The notes under the pieces are model-generated. The model made no database searches. It saw only the letters and a list, made by a program, of their open reading frames with translations, and was not told the origin of the DNA. From NCBI GenBank assembly GCA_010027915.1, contig RGUG01000061.1:1-7320 (forward strand): a stretch of DNA of 7,320 bases, written 5' to 3'. Origin of the DNA: a bacterium (GTDB lineage: Bacteria; Margulisbacteria; Marinamargulisbacteria; SXXA01). The first letter of the stretch is position 1; every line of letters begins with the position of its first letter. Shown here piece after piece: positions 1 through 7,152 of the stretch. Position numbers and translations under genes: made by a program.

Positions 1-1134
1 TTGGGTGGTCCGTATTAAACTGCCGTTGGCATACAATTGAATGGCCGTTTTAGGGGGGCCAATACCTGATACGGCAATGACGGTTTCTTGTGTGATACTT
101 TCTTTTTTGGGAGATAAAATACGGGGTGTTGATGGTCGGGATGACCCTAAAATGGTGATTGATAAACTATTACTGGGCATGTCATCCATTGAGCCTAGTA
201 GTTGGTTGTAGGCATAATCAAACCGGAGTGCATAGTCATCGTTGTTAAAGCCAGCTACGACATTGTTAAATTGTAAGCCCAGGCCCATGTTCAGTTCGTT
301 GGGGCCAACGCTGCCTCGAAGGCTCACCATCTCTTGAGGAGAAAACTCTGATCCGATGGTAATGCCCCTTGGGCCTGACGTAAAATGGAGGGTCCAGTCA
401 TCGTCAAGCAGATTGGCTTGTAGTCCGAACAAGAGTTGAAAAGGCATGGTGGACTGCAACTGGTTGCTACCCCACGTCATGCTACTACCCAGTAGGTTTA
501 AAAATGATAACCCGATCGACAATCGGTTGATGCCATATCCGCTGACCGGGTAATTGGCCACCAATCCCGTGTCCAAACCAAACCCTATTCGAGAGTCAGA
601 TTTGATGTATTGACGCAATAGTTTACCCCCCACCCCCACCGAAAACAGTTGGCTGCCAAACAACCCATAAAATGGCGTACCCGCTGACACATGAATCAGG
701 TCAAACCCTGCACCGTAGCTTCCCACCTGAAAAATACGGTTGCTGTCGTAGATGGTTTCGGGAATATTGGACATGCCACTGCTGCCATAAGACAACCCAA
801 AGGTAATGCGCTGGGGCGAATCGGCCGGGCTGAGTGCCCATTGTAAGTCAAAGGGGATGGCGATATGTAATACTTTGTAATCAATGGCAGACCCCAAAAA
901 TGCCTGGGTGGTAAACCCAATGGGGGTAAAATCGATTTGACCCAATATGGCGGGATTAATCATCATCGTCGCTGCATCTTTGATGGCGGGGTTGGCACCA
1001 CCCAAGGCAATAAGTTTGGCACTGATCATTTGAGATTGGGGTGATTCCATGGCCCTGGTTTGAGCCCATGATGGGGTCAATTGGCCCATGAGTGTCAGAT
1101 ACGCTATAACGGACACAACCCATTTTCGTTGCAT
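1..1134 (-). CDS. PorV/PorQ-like outer-membrane beta-barrel protein with C-terminal Ig-like domain (3' end outside window)
   Basis: An open frame of 378 codons runs from an ATG at 1134 off the left edge, so the C-terminus is missing. Residues 1-24 are a Sec signal peptide (K4 in the n-region, hydrophobic core, likely cleavage after S-W-A24, before Q25). Residues about 38-62 contain LGGANPA followed by a D-A-A-x-M-M-I-N-P-A stretch, which resembles the N-terminal signature of PorV/PorQ/UPF0164 barrels (SAMGGA ... DDA ... WNPAGL). Alternating beta-strand-like segments with many G, F and Y residues fill 70-330, ending in RFDYAYN (304-310), another family trait. From about 334 the protein changes to a P-x-I-x-x-P linker and an Ig-like start (VSGIGPPKTAIQLYANG, 355-371). 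The family sits in the outer membrane; PorV itself carries type IX secretion cargo. A transport or anchoring role for the neighbouring secreted protein is inferred. The gene starts 1 nt after the stop of that neighbour (TAA-C-ATG) and lacks a strong Shine-Dalgarno of its own, which suggests translational coupling. The family call is by pattern, not by alignment. Confidence 0.72.
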   Translation of the reverse strand, partial: MQRKWVVSVIAYLTLMGQLTPSWAQTRAMESPQSQMISAKLIALGGANPAIKDAATMMINPAILGQIDFTPIGFTTQAFLGSAIDYKVLHIAIPFDLQWALSPADSPQRITFGLSYGSSGMSNIPETIYDSNRIFQVGSYGAGFDLIHVSAGTPFYGLFGSQLFSVGVGGKLLRQYIKSDSRIGFGLDTGLVANYPVSGYGINRLSIGLSFLNLLGSSMTWGSNQLQSTMPFQLLFGLQANLLDDDWTLHFTSGPRGITIGSEFSPQEMVSLRGSVGPNELNMGLGLQFNNVVAGFNNDDYALRFDYAYNQLLGSMDDMPSNSLSITILGSSRPSTPRILSPKKESITQETVIAVSGIGPPKTAIQLYANGSLIRTTQ

Positions 1135-1135
1135 G

Positions 1136-4100
1136 TTAATAGACTGCCAACTTTGTGGTGGCCACCGATCGCGTCCCATCGCTCCCTGTTGCAATGACTT
1201 TGCACAAATACATCCCTGAGGCCATCACCTCACTGTTGGTGGGGATGATGATTTCTTGATACCCGATGCCAGTAAAGGTATTGTTTGATTCATAGATTTT
1301 TCTGCCAAGGTGGTTGTATACGATCAGTTTAACCGTGGCCGGTTGGGTGAGTTGTAGTCCCAGCCGAAGTGGAATATTGCGTCCTTTGACATAAGGGTTG
1401 GGGTAAAACAATGGGTTGAGCAATTCCACAACGGCTTTGATTCTGAAACTGAGTGTGAGATCGGGTAATGGGTTGCCCTGGGTATCACTCACTGAAATGA
1501 CCACGTTGCCGTTTTGATTTCCCACATCGGCAATGTTGATTTCCCCATTTTCTGCGTTGTAAGAAAATTGGGTGCTGGCAAGGCCATAAGAGGGGGCCCC
1601 TGTGTTTAATTGCGACGATTTACTCAGTAACAGGCCATTGAGTTTGACTTGAATACTGGCTTCATTGATATTGTTGCCATTGTTGGCCAATCGAATGCGA
1701 AGGGCTGACTGTTTTGAAATGGCGTCCCCGTTGGTAAAGGGTGAGGGGGTACCGTTGGTGTCGACTTCGACTTTGCTGATATACCCGGGTAAACTCCAAC
1801 GATATTGTGCGAGACTGGCAATATTAAAGCGGGGTGTGTTGGGTGAGGCAGCGGTCCATCCTGCTTGTGCGGGGTATCGTGTGAGCATGGCCCGACCGAT
1901 GGCAGGGGATGCCAAAGGGTAGACGGCAATCGAATCGTCGACGGCATACTCCGCCAGACCATCAATGACGGCGGTACCATCCGATATGCGTTTGGTATGG
2001 GTAACCGAAAAAGGAACCCCCACCGATGAAAAAGGGGCCAATGAATAGGGATAAACCACCGCATTGTTGAGTGTGGCAATGGTAAACTCATACGTGATAT
2101 CACTACCTGAAATGGTGGAGAAATAAATGCGGGGTTCGATTTTGTACAGTGTGACGGGACTGGCTGTTTTGTTGTTGACGGTAATGACCATGTTAAATTG
2201 CGTGAGCACTGCTTGATTGGTTTGGGCGATGGCGATCCCATCGATGGACAGGCGGCTACTCTCCACCTGGGTGCTAATCGCAGGGTTGGGATAGGGGGTG
2301 TCTTGTCCCCCAAATTTAAAATTGGCCTCACTGTTCATTGAGGCAATTTGTGCCCGAATGGAGGGCAGGGCATTGTTGGCGGGGATGGGGGTCAAGGCCC
2401 CGATATCATATAAAATAATCCAATTGTTTTGACCGGTATTAATGGGGATATTGGGAATGGTAACTGTTTGTCGATTGATGGGGTTATCCACGGCCGATAA
2501 GAGTACATCCGGGCCATCGACCACATTGTTTTGGTTGTTGTCATTGTATACCCAGATGCGGCTAACACCTTGTTGGGATGGGCTAAAGGTTTCGGATTCA
2601 TTTTTTAAGGTTAAGGTGCTGTTGAGGTAACGATCGGATGAATCGAGTGACACCTTTAACATGGGGACTTTAATTTGTCCTTGAATGACTTTGCTAGGGC
2701 TTAATTTAAGGGCGTCGGTTAAAATAACGTTTAAGGCGCCCTCAATGGTGACCTTGGCTTCGGGGGTGGCCACCACCGGTAACAACCCACTGAGTTTAAT
2801 GGGTAACACATCGCCATCGATAACGGCTTGACCGCTGATGTTGGCGATGCGACTGATGGCATACGATCCGGAACCAAACGATGTGCTTTGATTGCTCATG
2901 ATGTGTTCCCCCATGGTGTATACCACATATAATTGGGTGGCATTGCTGTCAAAGTAGCCACTGTTATTGGGATTGCGGGCCGGAATATATAAGACCCCGT
3001 TGGTTTGGGATAATAAATTAAAGGTTACCACGGCACTGTCGATTTGATTGAACCCCCCTCCCAGTAAGGTGTCGCTAATTTTGGTATCCAAATTGGTTTC
3101 CAAACTTCGACTTTTATTTGAGTCGTGATACACCTCGATTCTTTGAATGTTTTTTGGATCCGTAGGGGCAACCCGAAAGGGTACCGACCCGCCATTTAAA
3201 ATATTCATGGTGGCAATACCGATTTGAACCTGATGGGCTTCCAATTCTATTTGCATCATGTTAATGACAGAGCGACGCCCATAATGGGCATCGCTGTTAA
3301 AAATGGGCTTGGTTTCGATTGGGTTGTATGCCAACCCTCCGATTAAAATGTTGCCAGGTACAATGGGTTGGGGTGAAAACAACCGAAGGGGTGACACCGA
3401 ATTGTCTCCGATACCGGATAAAAGGGTCACTTGGGGGCTGATGGTGGTGTTGGTGGTGACCACTGTGTTTTCACCAATGTCGAAGGTGACAAAAAAATTA
3501 GCGGTGGTGTCTTGTTGGATGACCACTGCATTGCTGTTATCCGTTTTTAGTTCAAATGTGACCGATTGGCTACTGGTCATGTCTGTACTATTTAATTGCG
3601 ATAACAAGGTATATACCGACTGGTTGGACTCGGCATTGGCTTTGGAGAAGGTGGTGGTACTGTTGTTGTTGGCCCGATATAGCCGGGCCCCTGTAATGCC
3701 ATTTTTAGACCCCGCTGTGGTGACAACCATGGCACTGCCCACATCCACTGATAGTTTGAATTGATGGGTTTTGACCCCTTCACCGGATGTTTTTAATTGC
3801 AACAATAACCCTGGGACATTGGCTTGACCCGGTAATGCAACCAACGGGTTGGTATGGGGGGTAATGAGGGTAGAGGAAAAGCCTGAAATCATGGCGGTAT
3901 ATTCGGTACTAGGGGGTCCTAGTATCGTGGCATTGCTTGTAAAGTCCAGCAAGACGGCTTTACAAGCCTGACCTAAAGGGGCCGAATCTAGAATGTCATA
4001 TACCAAAAAATAGCCTTGGGTGTTGTTAGATGGGATGATTTCATTTTGAATAGATAGAATCAGGTTGCTGAGGTTGTTGCTATTGGGAATGACGCTGCTT

Positions 4101-4486
4101 GCCACCAACGGATCGATGGTGTCATCAAACTGTTGTACCAGTCCTTGGCCAATGGCATCACGATAAATCGCCACTCGTGATACACAAGGGCCAAATGAAC
4201 AGGTCCCGCTGTTGTTGATGGTCATGGTGTTTAAGGTGGCATCCCCGTTGGTGGATCTGAGTTGAAAATAGATCATGGGACGACGAATGCCTTGGGGTAA
4301 GTGTGTGGTTTGTCCGATGGCTTGAACGAGTTCTAGTGTGGCCGCCCATGCAAACGCCCCCCAAGACAAAGCCAGAGTCAGCAAACTATACCGAATGATG
4401 GTGGTGACCACGCGTACTCCCTTCCCCTTCTTAGTCTGACCCTTTGTGTGGGGTACATTGGATGCATTATAAGTGGGTTGTGACAT
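1136..4486 (-). CDS. Large secreted beta-repeat protein with C-terminal sorting-like (T9SS type A / FlgD-Ig-like) domain
   Basis: This is a protein of 1116 aa with no family name that I recognise. An N-terminal Lys/Arg-rich region (residues 15-32) precedes a hydrophobic core (33-47) and a likely signal-peptidase site after A-W-A48. The mature protein is rich in N, S and T and nearly free of cysteine (C96, C101, C175, C1095). At least four degenerate modules can be seen. Each has a V-x-x-I-x-V-Y-x-D turn (IYRD 107-110, LYRAN 269-273, VYHDSN 452-457, VYNDNN 646-651) followed by a strand like F-x-V-x-Y-D-I-G (159-165, 331-338, 519-526, 689-696). A more diverged region covers 740-1018. The last 98 residues (1019-1116) hold YPNP at 1028-1031 and then VYNHLGRKIYE and SGMYLCKVIATGSDG, as in C-terminal sorting domains of type IX cargo and FlgD-like Ig domains. 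I infer a cell-surface or extracellular structural or adhesive protein; no catalytic motif was seen. It lies between yebC (32-nt gap) and the barrel gene (1-nt gap). The ATG at 4486 has AGGGGA 8 nt upstream inside a palindrome. A GTG at 4411 (residue V26) with AGGGAG 5 nt upstream is an alternative start giving a shorter signal peptide. Confidence 0.8.
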   Translation of the reverse strand: MSQPTYNASNVPHTKGQTKKGKGVRVVTTIIRYSLLTLALSWGAFAWAATLELVQAIGQTTHLPQGIRRPMIYFQLRSTNGDATLNTMTINNSGTCSFGPCVSRVAIYRDAIGQGLVQQFDDTIDPLVASSVIPNSNNLSNLILSIQNEIIPSNNTQGYFLVYDILDSAPLGQACKAVLLDFTSNATILGPPSTEYTAMISGFSSTLITPHTNPLVALPGQANVPGLLLQLKTSGEGVKTHQFKLSVDVGSAMVVTTAGSKNGITGARLYRANNNSTTTFSKANAESNQSVYTLLSQLNSTDMTSSQSVTFELKTDNSNAVVIQQDTTANFFVTFDIGENTVVTTNTTISPQVTLLSGIGDNSVSPLRLFSPQPIVPGNILIGGLAYNPIETKPIFNSDAHYGRRSVINMMQIELEAHQVQIGIATMNILNGGSVPFRVAPTDPKNIQRIEVYHDSNKSRSLETNLDTKISDTLLGGGFNQIDSAVVTFNLLSQTNGVLYIPARNPNNSGYFDSNATQLYVVYTMGEHIMSNQSTSFGSGSYAISRIANISGQAVIDGDVLPIKLSGLLPVVATPEAKVTIEGALNVILTDALKLSPSKVIQGQIKVPMLKVSLDSSDRYLNSTLTLKNESETFSPSQQGVSRIWVYNDNNQNNVVDGPDVLLSAVDNPINRQTVTIPNIPINTGQNNWIILYDIGALTPIPANNALPSIRAQIASMNSEANFKFGGQDTPYPNPAISTQVESSRLSIDGIAIAQTNQAVLTQFNMVITVNNKTASPVTLYKIEPRIYFSTISGSDITYEFTIATLNNAVVYPYSLAPFSSVGVPFSVTHTKRISDGTAVIDGLAEYAVDDSIAVYPLASPAIGRAMLTRYPAQAGWTAASPNTPRFNIASLAQYRWSLPGYISKVEVDTNGTPSPFTNGDAISKQSALRIRLANNGNNINEASIQVKLNGLLLSKSSQLNTGAPSYGLASTQFSYNAENGEINIADVGNQNGNVVISVSDTQGNPLPDLTLSFRIKAVVELLNPLFYPNPYVKGRNIPLRLGLQLTQPATVKLIVYNHLGRKIYESNNTFTGIGYQEIIIPTNSEVMASGMYLCKVIATGSDGTRSVATTKLAVY

Positions 4487-4490
4487 CTTT

Positions 4491-4510
4491 CCAATCCCCT
4501 AGGGGATTGG
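4491..4510. promoter_or_regulatory. Perfect 20-bp palindrome between yebC and the secreted-protein gene
   Basis: CCAATCCCCTAGGGGATTGG is its own reverse complement over all 20 bases. As RNA from the minus strand it could fold into an 8-bp stem with a CUAG loop. The 3' arm holds AGGGGA, the best Shine-Dalgarno candidate for the ATG at 4486. No T-run follows on either strand, so it does not look like an intrinsic terminator. It could be a protein operator, a hairpin that hides the ribosome site, or an RNA-processing site; the sequence alone does not decide. Confidence 0.6.
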
Positions 4511-4518
4511 CAGTCCCC

Positions 4519-5247
4519 CTATTCATCTGTAAATCGACAATTGGCAAACACTTCTTGCACGTCATCGTCTTCTTCTAGTTTTTCAAGTAGGGCAACCATG
4601 CGTTCCCCATCGGCTTGAGAGAGGGTCACCACGGTTTGAGGGACCATTCCCAAAGAGACGGATAGGGGATGATACCCGGCCGATTCAAACGCCAGTTTGA
4701 GGGGCTCAAATGAGGTCAATGGACAGGTGACCTCAATCTCGGATTCTTTTTGTTCGAGCTCATCGGCCCCGGCTGAAATGGCCACTTCCATGAGCTGATC
4801 TTCACTGTACTGGGTGGCATCAAATAGGAAGACCCCTTTTTGATCGAATAAATACGAGACGGCTCCTTTGTTGGCCAGACTCCCCCCAAATTTTCCTAAA
4901 ATGGTGCGTAAATTGGGAACCGTTCGATTGCGATTATCCGTGAGGGTGGCGATTAAAATGGCCACCCCATTGGGTCCGTATGCTTCAAACATCACGTCTT
5001 CATAGGCATCATCCCCATTGTTGCCGGCCCCTTTTTCGATGGCACGTTTGATGTTGTCTTGGGGCATGTTGGCATCTTTGGCCTTGATCACGGCCAGTCG
5101 TAACCGGGGGTTCATTTCCTGATCGCCCCCACCCAATCGGGCGGCGGTGGTGATTTCACGCACAATTTTGGTAAATATTTTGCCTCGTTGGGCGTCGGTT
5201 TTGGCTTTTTTGTGTTTAATGGTGGACCATTTGCTGTGGCCTGACAT
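4519..5247 (-). CDS. yebC: YebC/PmpR/TACO1-family protein
   Basis: The 242-aa product is of normal family length and is complete. It opens with the hallmark M-S-G-H-S-K-W-x-x-I-K-x-K-K (1-14) and continues with other conserved blocks: A-K-x-A-N-M-P-x-x-N-I-x-R-A-I-x-K-G-A-G (56-75), YGPNGVAI (90-97), the N-R-x-R-T-V stretch (106-110), GGSLANKGAV (121-130) and the C-terminal LEEDDDVQEVFANCRF (224-239). Family members were long annotated as DNA-binding transcriptional regulators. The mitochondrial homologue TACO1 and bacterial YebC-type proteins are now linked to translation, helping ribosomes through difficult stretches such as polyproline. The protein is cytosolic. The start is well supported: AGGAGG (5253-5258, minus strand) lies 5 nt before the ATG and overlaps the lepA stop codon, so translation is probably coupled to lepA. 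The stop is TAG. Confidence 0.96.
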   Translation of the reverse strand: MSGHSKWSTIKHKKAKTDAQRGKIFTKIVREITTAARLGGGDQEMNPRLRLAVIKAKDANMPQDNIKRAIEKGAGNNGDDAYEDVMFEAYGPNGVAILIATLTDNRNRTVPNLRTILGKFGGSLANKGAVSYLFDQKGVFLFDATQYSEDQLMEVAISAGADELEQKESEIEVTCPLTSFEPLKLAFESAGYHPLSVSLGMVPQTVVTLSQADGERMVALLEKLEEDDDVQEVFANCRFTDE

Positions 5248-5252
5248 GGGAC

Positions 5253-5258
5253 CCTCCT
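5253..5258 (-). promoter_or_regulatory. Ribosome binding site of yebC overlapping the lepA stop
   Basis: On the minus strand AGGAGG is preceded by T, so its first A and G are also the last two bases of the lepA TAG stop (5259-5257). The spacer to the yebC ATG is 5 nt. A ribosome ending lepA would finish on the yebC loading site, favouring coupled synthesis of both factors. Confidence 0.85.
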
Positions 5259-7056
5259 AGTCTGATAATTTGAGTACCGATAAAAAGGCTTCTTTGGGGA
5301 CTTCCACTGACCCGATCATTTTCATTTTTTTCTTGCCTTTTTTTTGTTTTTCGATTAGTTTGCGTTTTCGTGTGATATCCCCCCCATAACATTTGGCAAT
5401 CACGTTTTTTTTGAGTGCAGAAATACTTTCTCGGGCAATAATTTTGCCCCCGATGGCCCCTTGTAAGGCCACTTCATACAGTTGGCGGGGGATCAACTCT
5501 TTTAGTTTTTCGGCCATTTTTCTGGCAATGCCGGCGGCTTTGCTGGCATGGGCAATAAAGGACAAGGCATCCACGGGGTCCCCATTGATTAACATGTCCA
5601 CCTTGACCAATTTGGCGGGACGGTACCCTTCGAACCAATAATCCATGCTGGCATACCCTTTGGTACGGCTTTTTAATTTGTCAAAAAAACTGGTGATGAG
5701 TTCATTGAGGGGGATACTAAACGTGAGCATTTGGCGGTCGGCATCAATCAGTTCGGCTTTTTTATATTCCCCCCGGTGCTCCTGGGCCAATTCAATGACC
5801 GTGCCCAAAAAGGTGCTGGGGGTGATAATGGACAACCCCATACAGGGTTCCTCGGTTTGGGCCACCAGTTGAGGGGATAAAAACTCATTGGGGTTTTCAA
5901 TCTCCATCACATCGCCATTGGTACGGGTGATACGATAGGTGACATTGGGGGCGGTGGCGACCAGTTCGATGCCATACTCTCGCTCGATGCGTTGTTGCAC
6001 AATTTCCATGTGAAGCAATCCCAAAAACCCACACCGGTATCCGAATCCAAGTGCCTGAGAGCTTTCGGGTACAAATTGCAAGGCCGAATCATTGAGCGTG
6101 AGTTTTTCGAGGGCATCACGCAAGGCAGGGTATTCTTCGGTGTCAACAGGATACAGGCCACAAAACACCATGGGTTTGGCTTTTTGATACCCCGGCAAGG
6201 GGGATTGGGCGGGTTGCTTGTGATCGGTGACGGTATCCCCAATTTGGGCATCCGATACGGATTTGATGTTGCAGACAATGTAGCCCACCTCGCCGGTCTG
6301 GATGCCGTCAGAGGGGGTCATTTTGGGCTTAAAATACCCGATATCCAAAATATCGTACGATGAGCCGGCGGCCATCAGGCTGATTTTTTGGCCTCGTTGT
6401 AAGGTGCCTGACATGACGCGAACATAAATAATGACCCCCCGGTAGGGATCAAAATGGGCATCAAAAATCAGGGCTTTTAATTTGTCTTCGGGATCGGGCG
6501 TGGGGCAAGGGATATGGGCCACCACAGCTTCAAGGACTTGTTCGATATGGCGTCCGGTTTTGGCACTGCATCGGATGGCATCTTGGGCCGGAATGCCCAA
6601 CACCCGTTCAATTTCTTCGGCCACACGGTCGGGGTCAGCCGATGGCAAGTCAATTTTGTTGATAACCGGAATAATCTCGAGGTTGTGTTCCAATGCCAAA
6701 TAAAAATTGGCCAAGGTTTGGGCCTCGATGCCTTGGGTGGCATCCACCAACAACAAGGCCCCTTCGCAGGCGGCCAGTGACCGGGATACTTCATAACTAA
6801 AGTCGACGTGACCGGGGGTGTCGATTAAATTAAGGGTATACGGCGTGGGATGACCTTGGGCGTGATACTGCAAGCGAACGGCTTGCATTTTGATGGTGAT
6901 GCCCCGTTCTCGTTCCAAGTCCATGGAGTCTAATAGCTGGTGCTTCATGTCGCGTTTGCTGACGGTGTGGGTTTGTTCGATTAAGCGATCGGCCAGGGTG
7001 GACTTGCCGTGGTCAATGTGGGCGATAATACAAAAATTGCGTATGGTCTCGATCAT
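5257..7056 (-). CDS. lepA: Elongation factor 4 (LepA), ribosome back-translocating GTPase
   Basis: LepA/EF-4 is a translational GTPase resembling EF-G that acts on stalled or mis-translocated ribosomes and influences ribosome biogenesis. From the ATG at 7056 the product is 599 aa, the usual family length, and begins [18 protein letters not shown] like other LepA proteins. All GTPase motifs are present: G1 AHIDHGKS (12-19), G2 with T54 in R-G-I-T-I-K, G3 DTPGH (79-83), G4 NKID (133-136) and G5 SAK (164-166). The LepA-specific C-terminal domain ends in the Lys-rich stretch [10 protein letters not shown] and [12 protein letters not shown]. The frame stays open upstream to an ATG at 7083 (nine more residues, T-S-H-C-I-V-T-I after Met) and a GTG at 7065. 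I prefer 7056 by family alignment, although no strong Shine-Dalgarno precedes any of the three. It heads the minus-strand operon, with yebC 9 nt downstream. Confidence 0.96.
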   Translation of the reverse strand: MIETIRNFCIIAHIDHGKSTLADRLIEQTHTVSKRDMKHQLLDSMDLERERGITIKMQAVRLQYHAQGHPTPYTLNLIDTPGHVDFSYEVSRSLAACEGALLLVDATQGIEAQTLANFYLALEHNLEIIPVINKIDLPSADPDRVAEEIERVLGIPAQDAIRCSAKTGRHIEQVLEAVVAHIPCPTPDPEDKLKALIFDAHFDPYRGVIIYVRVMSGTLQRGQKISLMAAGSSYDILDIGYFKPKMTPSDGIQTGEVGYIVCNIKSVSDAQIGDTVTDHKQPAQSPLPGYQKAKPMVFCGLYPVDTEEYPALRDALEKLTLNDSALQFVPESSQALGFGYRCGFLGLLHMEIVQQRIEREYGIELVATAPNVTYRITRTNGDVMEIENPNEFLSPQLVAQTEEPCMGLSIITPSTFLGTVIELAQEHRGEYKKAELIDADRQMLTFSIPLNELITSFFDKLKSRTKGYASMDYWFEGYRPAKLVKVDMLINGDPVDALSFIAHASKAAGIARKMAEKLKELIPRQLYEVALQGAIGGKIIARESISALKKNVIAKCYGGDITRKRKLIEKQKKGKKKMKMIGSVEVPKEAFLSVLKLSD

Positions 7057-7070
7057 AATCGTCACTATAC

Positions 7071-7084
7071 AATGACTCGTCATT
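7071..7084. repeat. 14-bp inverted repeat, possible operator
   Basis: AATGAC-TC-GTCATT has perfect 6-bp arms around a 2-bp centre. It lies in the spacer between the candidate -35 and -10 boxes of lepA and overlaps the end of the plus-strand -10 candidate, a position where a bound dimeric repressor could block both promoters. I do not recognise it as a known regulator's site. A repeat this short can also arise by chance. Confidence 0.4.
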
Positions 7085-7123
7085 TCCGAGAATCCATGAG
7101 TTGAGAGGGTATTTATTCAGAAA

Positions 7124-7143
7124 GAGGCCAGAGGAGGCCAGAG
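7124..7143. repeat. Perfect tandem repeat, two copies of a 10-bp unit
   Basis: GAGGCCAGAG occurs twice without a gap (7124-7133 and 7134-7143). The purine-rich end of the second copy runs into GGG, forming the GAGGGG ribosome binding site (7141-7146) of the gene starting at 7153. The first copy also contains GAGG motifs, so copy-number change would alter the 5' leader and the number of ribosome-binding-like motifs. Confidence 0.7.
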
Positions 7144-7152
7144 GGGTTATGT

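Larger units (their letters stand above)
7057..7152. promoter_or_regulatory. Divergent intergenic region between lepA and the phosphatase gene
   Basis: Both flanking genes must start from this stretch of about 96 bp, or from within the opposing genes. On the minus strand TATAGT (7069-7064) is a 5/6 match to a -10 box, with a weak -35 TTCTCG (7092-7087) at 17-nt spacing. On the plus strand TACAAT (7068-7073) is also a 5/6 -10 match, but no convincing -35 is present. The two -10 candidates overlap, so the promoters, if real, would compete. The assignments are by eye and weak. Confidence 0.35.

Noticed and set aside
1624..2331. Long open frames antisense to or overlapping the secreted-protein gene, such as 1624-2331 and 3303-3764
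   Set aside because: They have low-complexity, Pro- or Val-rich translations with no recognisable motif, and lie wholly inside a gene with a signal peptide, repeats and a sorting-like domain. They are shadows.
4491..4510. Palindrome as a rho-independent terminator after yebC
   Set aside because: No T-run follows on either strand, and the stem abuts the next start codon.
5325..5345. Runs of 7 and 8 A (minus strand) near the lepA 3' end, including an in-frame A-AAA-AAA that could act as a frameshift site
   Set aside because: The runs encode the conserved Lys-rich tail of LepA, and the frame continues to the normal C-terminus. No downstream stem-loop or useful product in the other frame was seen.
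7057..7083. Upstream ATG at 7083 as the lepA start
   Set aside because: It adds nine residues without family support and has no good ribosome site. The ATG at 7056 aligns with the family N-terminus, but the alternative is not excluded.
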